This document shows positions 1 through 8,846 of a DNA stretch of 36,218 nucleotides, in pieces; position 1 is the first letter of the stretch, and the number at the start of each line of letters is the position of its first letter. Location: NCBI GenBank assembly GCA_026708525.1, contig JAPOUS010000276.1, positions 881 through 37,098 on the forward strand. Direction: 5' to 3'. The notes beneath the pieces are model-generated. The model had not been told where the DNA came from. It ran no database searches and saw nothing but the letters and a program-made list of their open reading frames with translations. This stretch comes from Cellvibrionales bacterium. Lineage in GTDB: Bacteria; Pseudomonadota; Gammaproteobacteria; Pseudomonadales; DT-91. Both the position numbers and the translations under genes were made by a program.

Positions 1-269
1 TCCACTAAATCCAGATAATCATAAAAACCTTCAAAACGCGTTGGCAAAATCAACAACGTGGTTTCAATATCATCCTTTTCATCCAACAATCGACATTCAT
101 CTAACAAGGCAACCACTGCGTCACTGACATCTTGTGCATCTACAACCTGATAACGAATGCTCTTGGCTTTCACTTCTTTTCGTGCAAAGGGGCAAATATT
201 ATGCGCAACGACCAGCTGCTCTACCCAAAGTTTGGTCTGTTTAATGATACGCTCAGATTCAATAGTCAT
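1..269 (-). CDS. DUF1415-family protein (3' part truncated by the window edge)
   Basis: Not in the ORF track because it runs off the window. Minus-strand translation from the ATG at 269: MTIESERIIKQTKLWVEQLVVAHNICPFARKEVKAKSIRYQVVDAQDVSDAVVALLDECRLLDEKDDIETTLLILPTRFEGFYDYLDLV. The W(V/L)E..VV..N.CPFA and TTLL..P patterns fit DUF1415 as I recall it. Confidence 0.8.
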   Translation of the reverse strand, partial: MTIESERIIKQTKLWVEQLVVAHNICPFARKEVKAKSIRYQVVDAQDVSDAVVALLDECRLLDEKDDIETTLLILPTRFEGFYDYLDLV

Positions 270-1183
270 ACTGAAAACTTAACCCCACTCGTCTACCCTC
301 TCCTGGATACAATTGATAAGCCCCTTGAAAAATCGGCGCATCAATAATGCGTTCAGCATGGTATTCATCGAAAAGATTGTTAATAAAAATGCCCATACCC
401 ACACCTTGATAATGCATAAAATCTAATGCCAGATGGACTAAACCAAAAGCCGACTGTTCGGTCTGTTTATCCTGATCCACATCAAAAATAAAGCTGTCCT
501 GATATTGAAAATCAATTTGCGCATGAATCTCACCTGCTGACAACGCATAAGTATAATCCACCTGTGCAACCCATTGCCAAGGTGGCGTTTCATTCACTTT
601 TTTGCCCGATAAATCCTGACCGCCCATTTGCGCAGAACACGTCCCTGCCATTTGCTGACTAACCTGACAGGGTGCACCCGTAAAACTTAGATAATAAGCA
701 TCAATATAACTGCCTGCCAGATGCAATAATAAACCGTCTACCAGCATCCACTGCAACGCCATTTCAACACCTTGCGATCGCACACTGCCTGCATTGATAA
801 AACGAAATGACGTGGTATTGCCATCATATGAGGCCAATTGTAAATCGGTGACTTCACTCACAAACACATTCGCACGCAAAAATCCTTTATGCGCAAAACG
901 CTGTTTAAACCCTAGTTCCCAATTGATAATGGTTTCTGGGTTCAACAAGGCATCTTCTGGCGTCACAGGCTGATTATTTTTCTCAAAGGGTGCACGGTAA
1001 AAGACCGAATTGGAGCTGTTATCCAACGCTTGCCCTTTGTAGCCACGCGAAAGCAATGTGTAGACTAAGAGATCATCCATTGGCATATAGTTCAATCCAA
1101 AGAGTCCACTAAACCCTGTTTCATCTGTTTGAATCTGGCTTTTTTCATAGTCGGTGTCCCAAATCCAAAAATCTCCCCACTGC
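259..1183 (-). pseudogene. TonB-dependent receptor, C-terminal beta-barrel fragment, 5' end interrupted by a MITE-like insertion
   Basis: The 278-aa ORF (259..1095) continues in frame upstream to 1183 as QWGDFWIWDTDYEKSQIQTDETGFSGLFGLNYMPMDDLLVYTLLSRGYKG. The SRGYKG motif, NPE...WELGFKQRF, and terminal ...GRRVGLSFQYDY are typical TBDR barrel features. An in-frame stop lies inside the inserted element, and no plug domain or signal peptide is present in the window. Confidence 0.8.
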
Positions 1184-1186
1184 CTA

Positions 1187-1305
1187 GTAGTTCATTTCAC
1201 AGCATTTGTCGGGTGGGGTAAGCTATAAAAAGCACTCACTCCTCGTTCCCATGCTCTGCGTGGGAACGAGTTTTGCAACAAGACAATCGCTGTGAAATGA
1301 ACTAC
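1187..1305. mobile_element. MITE-like non-autonomous element with terminal inverted repeats and TA flanks
   Basis: CTAGTAGTTCATTTCACAGCATTTGTC (1184-1210) matches the reverse complement of 1282-1308 (CTAGTAGTTCATTTCACAGCGATTGTC) at 25 of 27 positions. TA dinucleotides at 1185-1186 and 1306-1307 could be the target duplication. No ORF inside. Confidence 0.8.
1242..1270. repeat. REP-like hairpin inside the MITE
   Basis: CTCGTTCCCATGC-TCT-GCGTGGGAACGAG: 13-bp stem with one T/G mismatch and a 3-nt loop. Confidence 0.75.
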
Positions 1306-1507
1306 TAGCACGTGCAGTTAACTGATGCCAATTTTCATTGGGGTAAGCGTCTACGGTGATTTCAGCATGCAAACCAGCTTTAACCTATTGAGCATAGCAG
1401 TCTAATAGGTCGACTATACCCCGTATTTCATCAAGCGATGCTGTTAAAATAGAAGTTCTCTGAGTGCAACATGCATGCCTTCACTGATGTGCAGTGTCTT
1501 TTTGCAA

Positions 1508-1936
1508 TTAGGTTTTCTCACACCATTGTTTCAATGCTTGCGTTTCTTGCGTCAATCCATGAATCAAATCTTTCTTATAAAGAAGTGACGCCACAAAGGC
1601 TAATGGCCCTGTAACTTTCAAAATTACCTTGTAATTCACGCCTCCTTCGCAGGGTTCAATCGTTCGCTCTCGCTGACCAAAAGCAAATAAGGTAAACCAG
1701 CCTGTATCGCACCACACAAATCGACTATGTGGCTTTAAGGTGACAATTTTATGTTTTACCTTCATGGTTTTTTTTCCGAGCTTAACCGTCACTTCGGTCA
1801 ACTCACCTTCATTAATCATACCATCAGAGCAATCAATCACCCATGGGTTCCAACGATGGTAATTTTTAAGATCTGTTAATATCTGATAAACTTTTTCGTC
1901 CGTTGCTTTTATCAGTTGTTGTTTTTCTATGTACAT
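1508..1936 (-). CDS. SRPBCC/polyketide-cyclase-like (START superfamily) protein
   Basis: 142 aa; MYIEKQQLIKATDEKVYQILTDLKNYHRWNPWVIDC... with the helix-grip opening (D...Y..WNPW) and FVWCDTGWFTLFAFGQRERTIEP typical of SRPBCC. Confidence 0.75.
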   Translation of the reverse strand: MYIEKQQLIKATDEKVYQILTDLKNYHRWNPWVIDCSDGMINEGELTEVTVKLGKKTMKVKHKIVTLKPHSRFVWCDTGWFTLFAFGQRERTIEPCEGGVNYKVILKVTGPLAFVASLLYKKDLIHGLTQETQALKQWCEKT

Positions 1937-2034
1937 TTTTTACAACCTTTTAGAAATAAACTGACATTACAACAATTTTGTATCTATAAATCACCTACTT
2001 ACTACAAAATAACTTTTTAGAGTATTTATACCCG

Positions 2035-2574
2035 ATGAAAAATTTATTCTTAATTTGCATTATATTCTCATTCATAAATCCACCCGCTCATTCAATAACT
2101 CAAATCAATAGCGATCAAAAACCCATTTATACAAATATATTTAATTTAAAATCTCATTGGCCAAGAAATATAACAGCCCAGATAGTAGAGCAAGAAAAAC
2201 TCTTTAATACCGTCAGCCCAAAAGGGATTTTTTATATGATTTTTTCAAATAAAATCACAAGAAATAAAGACATAAACAACTATTTAAGTAAAAAAGAAGA
2301 ATTAAAAGAATCTTATGCTTATACGATTGCAGATGCTTTACATAAAAATAATAACTTTGAAAAATTACCTTTACTTGAACTTACTGATAAAATTGATGAA
2401 ATACTGACTAACCTTTTAGAGGAGGCTGATAAAGCAAGAAATCCCGACAAGTATCTAATTGAAAAATTAGGTAGTGTCGGCATTAAAATCACACTAACAA
2501 CAACCATCAAAGAGGATCATAACCATGAGCAAGATAACGAAGATACGCCACTAATGAAGGAATCAGGCTTTTAA
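2035..2574 (+). CDS. Hypothetical secreted protein
   Basis: 179 aa; N-terminal signal peptide MKNLFLICIIFSFINPPAHS; no recognised family. Confidence 0.6.
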   Translation: MKNLFLICIIFSFINPPAHSITQINSDQKPIYTNIFNLKSHWPRNITAQIVEQEKLFNTVSPKGIFYMIFSNKITRNKDINNYLSKKEELKESYAYTIADALHKNNNFEKLPLLELTDKIDEILTNLLEEADKARNPDKYLIEKLGSVGIKITLTTTIKEDHNHEQDNEDTPLMKESGF

Positions 2575-2578
2575 TCTG

Positions 2579-5500
2579 CTACCACTTCAACCATGAGAAT
2601 GCATCCTCAATTTTTTTCTTGGCAACCCCCGCAGCTTTCATCGCACTTTTCGCTGTGCTTTTACCAAAGCCTGCTTTTTTAAGGGTTTTTGCTAAGGCTT
2701 TATGGCCCTTATCCCACAGGTCATTAGCACGCAGTGCTTTAGCAATATCAGTGGAGCTAAAGCCTGCTGACTTCAGTAATTTTGCACCCGTTTCAGAGTC
2801 TATCTTAAGCGTATGCTTAAGGAATTTACCGACATCTTTAACGGCAAAGCCAGCTCCTTTTAGTGCTTTACTGATTGCCTCATCACTATGGCCTAAAGAT
2901 TTAAGCGCCTTACCCACATCATCGACATTGATACCCGCCGACTTCAAATCTTTGGCGATGCTATTTGGCGTCGCTTTTAACGCATTTTTCATCGACTTGG
3001 CAATTTGGTTAGGGCTATGACCGACAGCTTTGAGTGATTTAGCAATCGCACTGTTACTGCTACCGTAAGCGCCTTTCAACATTTTCGCTAGATCATCGGC
3101 ACCGTGCCCTGCCTCTTTAAGTAACTTGGTGGCTTGATTGGCGGTTTGCTTATAGGATTTTTTCAGTACCCCGCCAATATCTTTGGCTTCATACCCCACA
3201 CCTTTTAATAGCTTAGAGGCAGCGTCTGCCGATGAATTAAACCCGTGTTTTAATTCATTGCCGACTTGGTCTGCCGTGCGACCTGCATCTTTTAAGAGTT
3301 TGGTTGCCGCTTTATCGGTTTGTTTAAACCCATTTTTGAGCGCCTTGCCGACGGTGCCTGCGGCTTTACCAATCTCAACTAGGCCATCATCAAGCGCATT
3401 GAGCCATTCCTCTGCCGTATCATAAAAATTCATCGCAGCGGATTTAATCTCGTTTAACACCAGCTTACCGAGCTTTTCTATTTGTGCATTGGTGGTATCC
3501 GCTTCTAAATCGAAATTAAAACTTTCGCCAGCGAAAGCAAAACGGCCATCAAGGGTAACGTAGGCTTTGTTATCTTGGTAACCAATTTCTGCATCGGTCA
3601 TGACTTGCGTATTCACTTTGAGCTTACCCAAGTCGGCATTCACACCCAAAAGCTTGGCTAAAATAAATTTACCCTCTAACAAGAAATTAATCGCCCCTTC
3701 TAAAAACATATTGGTCGGTGAACCCACAGAGCCTGCAATCTTCCAATCAAAGTCGTAACGTGCTTCAATAAAGGATTCTTGCAAGGTGACTGTGGTATCC
3801 GACTCCACCAACAGATCGATGCCTTTGCTTGTGATATTGGCAAAAGCGGTGGTTTCTTGGCCCAGCAAACACAGCTTGCCATTCAGTGCAAAATGCGGGT
3901 TACGCAACTCGGGGATTTCATGTTTTGGTTGCTTAAAGGATGACAGGCTCATCAATGGGCCTTTTTTATTGCTAACATCACTTAGGCGGAAAAAGTGTTT
4001 GTTCACTATTTGCAATGGCTTTTTCATATAAGCCGTTGCTGCAATGCCTTTTTTGTTGGAGACTTCAACCTGTACTGCCAAGCTCTCGCCAGCTATTGAT
4101 AAACACCCGGATAAAAAATACCCTTGCGTGAAGGTCAGTTTACCCATACGCGCACCTGTTGGTGCAATGTACACTTGTGGCGTAATGGCGACCGTTAATT
4201 TCTTATCTTTTAAGGTGACCGTATAATGGCGCATACCTTCAGCCATATCGGTCAGGCTCCAGATCTTGCCTTTTTTGCGTACCACAATCAGCAGCAGATC
4301 TTCACTGCCTGAAATAGTCGCACCCACATCGGCAAAAGCCGAAGATACGGCGGCATGATCTTTATTATCTAAACTTGAAACCGCTGATGCATCAACCTCA
4401 AAGCTTCTTACCGATTTGAGTTTAATGGTTTTAAAGACATTGCTGACGTCTTTAGGAATGGCAGAAACTTTAGCAAACTCTTTGGTTAATACAGCAAGTG
4501 AGATTGGACTAATCGAGCCTGCCAACACACTTTTTGATGGATCAGTGGAATCCAAAATCACCGCAATCGATGAACTAAAGGCTTTGCTATCAATTTGTGC
4601 AGCAATACCAAGACTTGGAATACCGCCAAAGTTAACGCCTATCGCCAAGCCTAAATTACTGAGTTTGACATTATCGAAAGGAATGGTACCCACAGCGGAA
4701 CCTGCAAAGAAAACTCCACTTGGCAATAAACTCATCGCCATATTGAAATTCACTTTTTGTTTTTGGATTTTGACTTGTAAATCGCCAGCTAAAAATAACG
4801 AGACTTTGCCATTTTCGAGCATAAAGCCAAACTGGCCAGCCAATGGGTATTTACCTAACAAATCGACTGAGAGGCTAGCAAATAATCGCGTGACATCCGA
4901 AGGGGTTAATCCGACCTGCAAGGTGATATCCAAGGTAGGATCTAGGCCTAAAATATCACGTAAGAGTTTTAGCTCTTTAGTATCAAGGCTTAAGCTGGCA
5001 TGACCATTAAAGCCTTTAACCACTCCGCCGCCAGATGGCATTGGGATGGAGCTGGAATTAATCGCAGGATTACTAAAGGCCGATAACTCAGGGAAGCTAA
5101 AGGATGGGCTATCGAAACTCGACACTAACAGCGTGAGTTGATTTAAAGTCACCGCATCATCAATGACTTTTAAGCTTTTTAAGCCGGGTAACGAAGAAAG
5201 CTTAGGCTCCTTTAACGCCAATCCAAAGGCTGCGCCCATTTGCCCACGCTGCTTGCCGACTTGCAGTGCAAAGGTGCCCACCTTATCGACTTCAGTTGCC
5301 ATCACTAGGGTGTAGTCTGATGTGGCCTTTCGCAATTGGATCGAATTATTCTTTAAATCCAGATCAAAACCTTTGGGTAAATCGAGCGCACCGCCTGTAA
5401 AGGTGTCTAAAATATTACCCAGTGAAGTTTCAGGAATATGGCTATAAATTAAAATATTGCCAGGCGTCTGATAATTGACTCGCAACAGATTATCGCCGAT

Positions 5501-7129
5501 ATAGGTCTTGCCACTCACCGAGCCGCTAAACCCTTTGCCTTGGTCATACTTGGCAAACATAGACACATTTTGCACATCAAGGGTGGTGATACCGACAGGG
5601 ACTTTAAAACCCGAGGTTTCTTCATCACCCGCCATAACCATGCCAAACGAATAGGACTCACCGGGAATCACAGACAACTTTAAGCTACTAATGGTCAATG
5701 CCGCGGGCGCTTTAATTTCTGGCGCATATTGTTTGAGTATCTTGCCTAGTGGAATACGCTCACCTGCGGCCATTTGCGCATAAAATGCAAAATCATCCTG
5801 ACTGTCTGCCGAAACCTGACACAATACATTACCAATTTCCATGGTTGCTGTTAACTTGGCCGATGTTTGGCGAGCTTTGGTCGTACTAAAAGGATTTTTG
5901 AAGCGGAAAGTACAGGCAATGGCATCTAACTCAAACTTGTCTTTCCAGATCACCAGATTCAAATCCGGCATGCCGACTTCTATTTGAATATCATCAACAC
6001 TGAATCCGTCTGAGTAATCCACTAAAACACTTAGAGCAGAAACTTCTAATTTTCCTAACGCTTTACTGACACCCTGCAATGGCCCAGGCAAACGTTGGGT
6101 TAAAAAGTCCATGCCACCTGCTGAGAGATTATCCAGCGATAAACCGTCACACTCAGCTATCACAGCAAACTGATCAATGCCTGGCTCAAAGGGAATGCTA
6201 ATCAGCGTTTCAATCCCTGCTTCGGGTACATTGATCGAACCGACAAAGCCCTGCTCAGGTGCAAACATCGGATTCGTCTCTCGGCTTTGCCAATCTTCAC
6301 TGATCGGCGTATAGATCATTAACTTATCGCCTGACAAAGTAATAACGTCTTTACCAAGGCTTGTATTAATATCAATCTCTACACCTAATAAAATACCGGG
6401 CAAGCCTTCATCAAACTGATCCGCAATAGACCAAGGGAATACGAAATTACTGATAGGGTCATTATGCTCTGCAAATAAATCGATAGGCTGTTCGCCTTCA
6501 ATCGGCAAACGTATCGTGCCGCAAACAGGCAGTTCGGTGGTAACATTAAAAGCATTCGCCGCAATGGCAATAGGCCCTTCAGGACGCACTTTACCCACAA
6601 AGTTAATGCCGGGCTTGACTGCATGCGCCGTTTGTCGACAAGTGTAATCACAGCTTGCCACCATAAACCGTGCATCAAAAAAATTCAGCGTATCTAGTGC
6701 GACGTGCGTCTGCTGATAACTCTCGCCTGTGGCGCGATCAAATAACATCGGCAAGGTTTCATCCGGCGTTTGTGGCAAGTCTGGAAAACTTTTACTAAAT
6801 CGCCAATCATTAGGGCCTGGATTCATGCCTAATAATTCAAAGGTCATCACCGCTTGCAGTGCGTTTTCTTCATCAAACCAAAAATCAATTTGCGCTTCAC
6901 GGTCGGGGATATTCAAATAGCTTGCAGTACCTGTGATAGAGACGTAATGCTTGGACTCATCACATTGATTGACCTTGGCTTGATACAGCGAAAAGGCTTG
7001 GTTTTGAAATCCTAAACGAAAAAATTGTGATAACGAATCAGGAAAGTCGGCAGAATTAAGGGTCAGCGAACTTTTTTTAAGTGAACCACCGGCAACCCCA
7101 AGTGTGTCCAATAACGCTTGAAAATTCAT
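2579..7129 (-). CDS. Large (1516 aa) beta-rich protein with C-terminal helical repeat array
   Basis: Single uninterrupted 4.5-kb ORF. No obvious signal peptide (MNFQALLDTLGVAGGSLKKSSLTL...). Repeated LxLxxxxLxV beta-type stretches, then ~258 aa of K/A/G/L-rich repeats at the C-terminus. Many opposite-strand ORFs in this span are shadows of its codon usage. Confidence 0.9.
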   Translation of the reverse strand: MNFQALLDTLGVAGGSLKKSSLTLNSADFPDSLSQFFRLGFQNQAFSLYQAKVNQCDESKHYVSITGTASYLNIPDREAQIDFWFDEENALQAVMTFELLGMNPGPNDWRFSKSFPDLPQTPDETLPMLFDRATGESYQQTHVALDTLNFFDARFMVASCDYTCRQTAHAVKPGINFVGKVRPEGPIAIAANAFNVTTELPVCGTIRLPIEGEQPIDLFAEHNDPISNFVFPWSIADQFDEGLPGILLGVEIDINTSLGKDVITLSGDKLMIYTPISEDWQSRETNPMFAPEQGFVGSINVPEAGIETLISIPFEPGIDQFAVIAECDGLSLDNLSAGGMDFLTQRLPGPLQGVSKALGKLEVSALSVLVDYSDGFSVDDIQIEVGMPDLNLVIWKDKFELDAIACTFRFKNPFSTTKARQTSAKLTATMEIGNVLCQVSADSQDDFAFYAQMAAGERIPLGKILKQYAPEIKAPAALTISSLKLSVIPGESYSFGMVMAGDEETSGFKVPVGITTLDVQNVSMFAKYDQGKGFSGSVSGKTYIGDNLLRVNYQTPGNILIYSHIPETSLGNILDTFTGGALDLPKGFDLDLKNNSIQLRKATSDYTLVMATEVDKVGTFALQVGKQRGQMGAAFGLALKEPKLSSLPGLKSLKVIDDAVTLNQLTLLVSSFDSPSFSFPELSAFSNPAINSSSIPMPSGGGVVKGFNGHASLSLDTKELKLLRDILGLDPTLDITLQVGLTPSDVTRLFASLSVDLLGKYPLAGQFGFMLENGKVSLFLAGDLQVKIQKQKVNFNMAMSLLPSGVFFAGSAVGTIPFDNVKLSNLGLAIGVNFGGIPSLGIAAQIDSKAFSSSIAVILDSTDPSKSVLAGSISPISLAVLTKEFAKVSAIPKDVSNVFKTIKLKSVRSFEVDASAVSSLDNKDHAAVSSAFADVGATISGSEDLLLIVVRKKGKIWSLTDMAEGMRHYTVTLKDKKLTVAITPQVYIAPTGARMGKLTFTQGYFLSGCLSIAGESLAVQVEVSNKKGIAATAYMKKPLQIVNKHFFRLSDVSNKKGPLMSLSSFKQPKHEIPELRNPHFALNGKLCLLGQETTAFANITSKGIDLLVESDTTVTLQESFIEARYDFDWKIAGSVGSPTNMFLEGAINFLLEGKFILAKLLGVNADLGKLKVNTQVMTDAEIGYQDNKAYVTLDGRFAFAGESFNFDLEADTTNAQIEKLGKLVLNEIKSAAMNFYDTAEEWLNALDDGLVEIGKAAGTVGKALKNGFKQTDKAATKLLKDAGRTADQVGNELKHGFNSSADAASKLLKGVGYEAKDIGGVLKKSYKQTANQATKLLKEAGHGADDLAKMLKGAYGSSNSAIAKSLKAVGHSPNQIAKSMKNALKATPNSIAKDLKSAGINVDDVGKALKSLGHSDEAISKALKGAGFAVKDVGKFLKHTLKIDSETGAKLLKSAGFSSTDIAKALRANDLWDKGHKALAKTLKKAGFGKSTAKSAMKAAGVAKKKIEDAFSWLKW
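2582..3355 (-). repeat. Protein-level tandem repeat region (~29-aa units, some 14-aa half units) in the 1516-aa protein
   Basis: Aligned units: TADQVGNELKHGFNSSADAASKLLKGVGY / EAKDIGGVLKKSYKQTANQATKLLKEAGH / GADDLAKMLKGAYGSSNSAIAKSLKAVGH / SPNQIAKSMKNALKATPNSIAKDLKSAGI / NVDDVGKALKSLGH / SDEAISKALKGAGF / AVKDVGKFLKHTLKIDSETGAKLLKSAGF. Confidence 0.85.
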
Positions 7130-7175
7130 AGTCTACTCTTTTTTATTCTTTTATTTATTGCTGCCAAAAAAATAA

Positions 7176-8408
7176 CTACACAGCTTGTGGTTCATAAAAC
7201 TTGATCGCCTGACGCGTGCCCGTCCATACGTTGGCATCAGCCTCAGGAGGGCGCGGCCAATACAAGGGGCTAGTGGCTGCTATCGGAATATCTAATTCCA
7301 AGTGTGGATTGGCATTACCCAGGTTGGTGAATTGGTTGGTAGGATTTAACACACCTCGCGTTGTTTTTCCCCAGCGAGATTTATCCGTTGGGTTATAGCT
7401 GGTAATCACACGAATCTCACCACGCGGCCCACCACCGTAGAACCCATCACAACGCGCAGCAAAGCCGCCATCGGTGACACAGACTTTATCGGCTAAAATG
7501 CGCTTACTACAGGCGACGATAAATTGCGCAGGGATATCCCCCGTCACGCGTGGATAACGTTTTAATGCACCATGATCCAAGCACACTTCAATACCTAAGC
7601 GCACACCACCAATGGTGACTACATGGTCTCGGGTTGTTACCCACATGCCTTGACGTTTTAAGAATTCGGCACGATCTATCCAAGGGATGTCTTTATCTTG
7701 TAACTCTTCAGGAAAATCGCCCTGTAAAATCCGCATCGATGGCACATAGTCGATATTAGAAGGGGCTAATTTTTCAACCGTTGGGGTTTTCCCCATCAAG
7801 CCACCATGAATCACCAAGCAAGTGTTTTGATCAACTTTAAATTTTTTACCGAAGCCATATTCTTTGCTTTGATCGACCTCTTGTGTCCACATAATGGTTC
7901 CTGGCAGAACCAACCAATCCTCCAATGCCTCGCATGACTTAATCGTAGTTGATAACACATCCGCTATAGCTCGGTACATTTTCTCTGTATAAGATACGGT
8001 TTCATTCGGTGGACGAAAATAAAATTCGGGGGCTGAAAAAACATTAAGCACACCATCGGTTTGCAAATCATCGCGTGAAGCCATTGTCGTTGCGGCAAGC
8101 TCCAGCACAGTTAAAAAACGCTGCACCCGTGCTAAGACATCCGCATCATTTCTTACTGTACTGACTGAGTCTTTATCCCCTAATAATTTAACGCTAAAAA
8201 TCGGTGGTTTATCTTCAAGGACTTTTTGCTTATCAACCAAGCCTGCAACGATATCCATATTGCCAAAGTTTTGAAATATCTGGCGTTGTTCCTGTGCGCT
8301 TATCGTCATGCCAGCAGGTATTTGATAGATTGCCGTATCATGTGTGCCATCTTTTAATGCAACCGTACCTACATGATAGGCAATATAACGGATGTGCGTG
8401 TATGCCAT
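7176..8408 (-). CDS. Carbon-nitrogen hydrolase (nitrilase-superfamily)-like protein, divergent
   Basis: 410 aa; FSAPEFYFRPP (Glu-containing strand), LVLPGTIMW, and GVRLGIEVCLDH (candidate catalytic Cys) follow the order of nitrilase-superfamily motifs. Immediately upstream of and co-oriented with the 1516-aa gene (46-bp gap). Confidence 0.6.
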   Translation of the reverse strand: MAYTHIRYIAYHVGTVALKDGTHDTAIYQIPAGMTISAQEQRQIFQNFGNMDIVAGLVDKQKVLEDKPPIFSVKLLGDKDSVSTVRNDADVLARVQRFLTVLELAATTMASRDDLQTDGVLNVFSAPEFYFRPPNETVSYTEKMYRAIADVLSTTIKSCEALEDWLVLPGTIMWTQEVDQSKEYGFGKKFKVDQNTCLVIHGGLMGKTPTVEKLAPSNIDYVPSMRILQGDFPEELQDKDIPWIDRAEFLKRQGMWVTTRDHVVTIGGVRLGIEVCLDHGALKRYPRVTGDIPAQFIVACSKRILADKVCVTDGGFAARCDGFYGGGPRGEIRVITSYNPTDKSRWGKTTRGVLNPTNQFTNLGNANPHLELDIPIAATSPLYWPRPPEADANVWTGTRQAIKFYEPQAV

Positions 8409-8846
8409 AATATTCTCTTATAATTATTTGTTATAAAGCAGCAAAAAGACTAACTTAAAGTGTTAGTTAATATGGTATATAAAATCACAAAAATTATAGA
8501 ATATATTCTAATGCATAGAAACAGGACAAAAAAAATAAAAATTAACCGTGCCTACATATTTGAACTGCTTCGGCTACCTATCATCAAAATAATTATTTCA
8601 TCGATTAATTAACAGCCAAAAAAACATAGAGATAGAGAAAATAAATACATAAAAATATTTTGAACGATTTGATAACTTTTCAATCAATATATCTAACTAT
8701 TAACAAGCACGTTGTATTTACCTCAGCATACCCGCAACTAACCTTCCTAACTCTACCCTTTAGAGGTATTTATGCAGTAAACCACTCTCACCCACTCATT
8801 GAAATCGTTCAAACTCTAAAGAACTTGCAACGTCTAGGCATATTTT

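Noticed and set aside
1310-1387. Peptide VKAGLHAEITVDAYPNENWHQLTAR as a remnant of an HlyD-type membrane fusion protein
   Set aside because: It does resemble an MFP segment superficially, but frame-continuous joining to the TBDR after removing the MITE makes a TBDR strand the simpler reading. I could not align it to decide firmly.
2619-5003. Plus-strand ORFs (2619..3020, 3183..3425, 3786..4031, 4044..4226, 4416..5003) opposite the 1516-aa gene
   Set aside because: They are antisense shadows of a long coding frame; sequences lack recognisable domains and the minus ORF is continuous.
8449-8467. ACTAAC-N7-GTTAGT inverted repeat upstream of the nitrilase-like gene
   Set aside because: Only 6-bp arms in an AT-rich stretch; could be an operator but is not above chance expectation.
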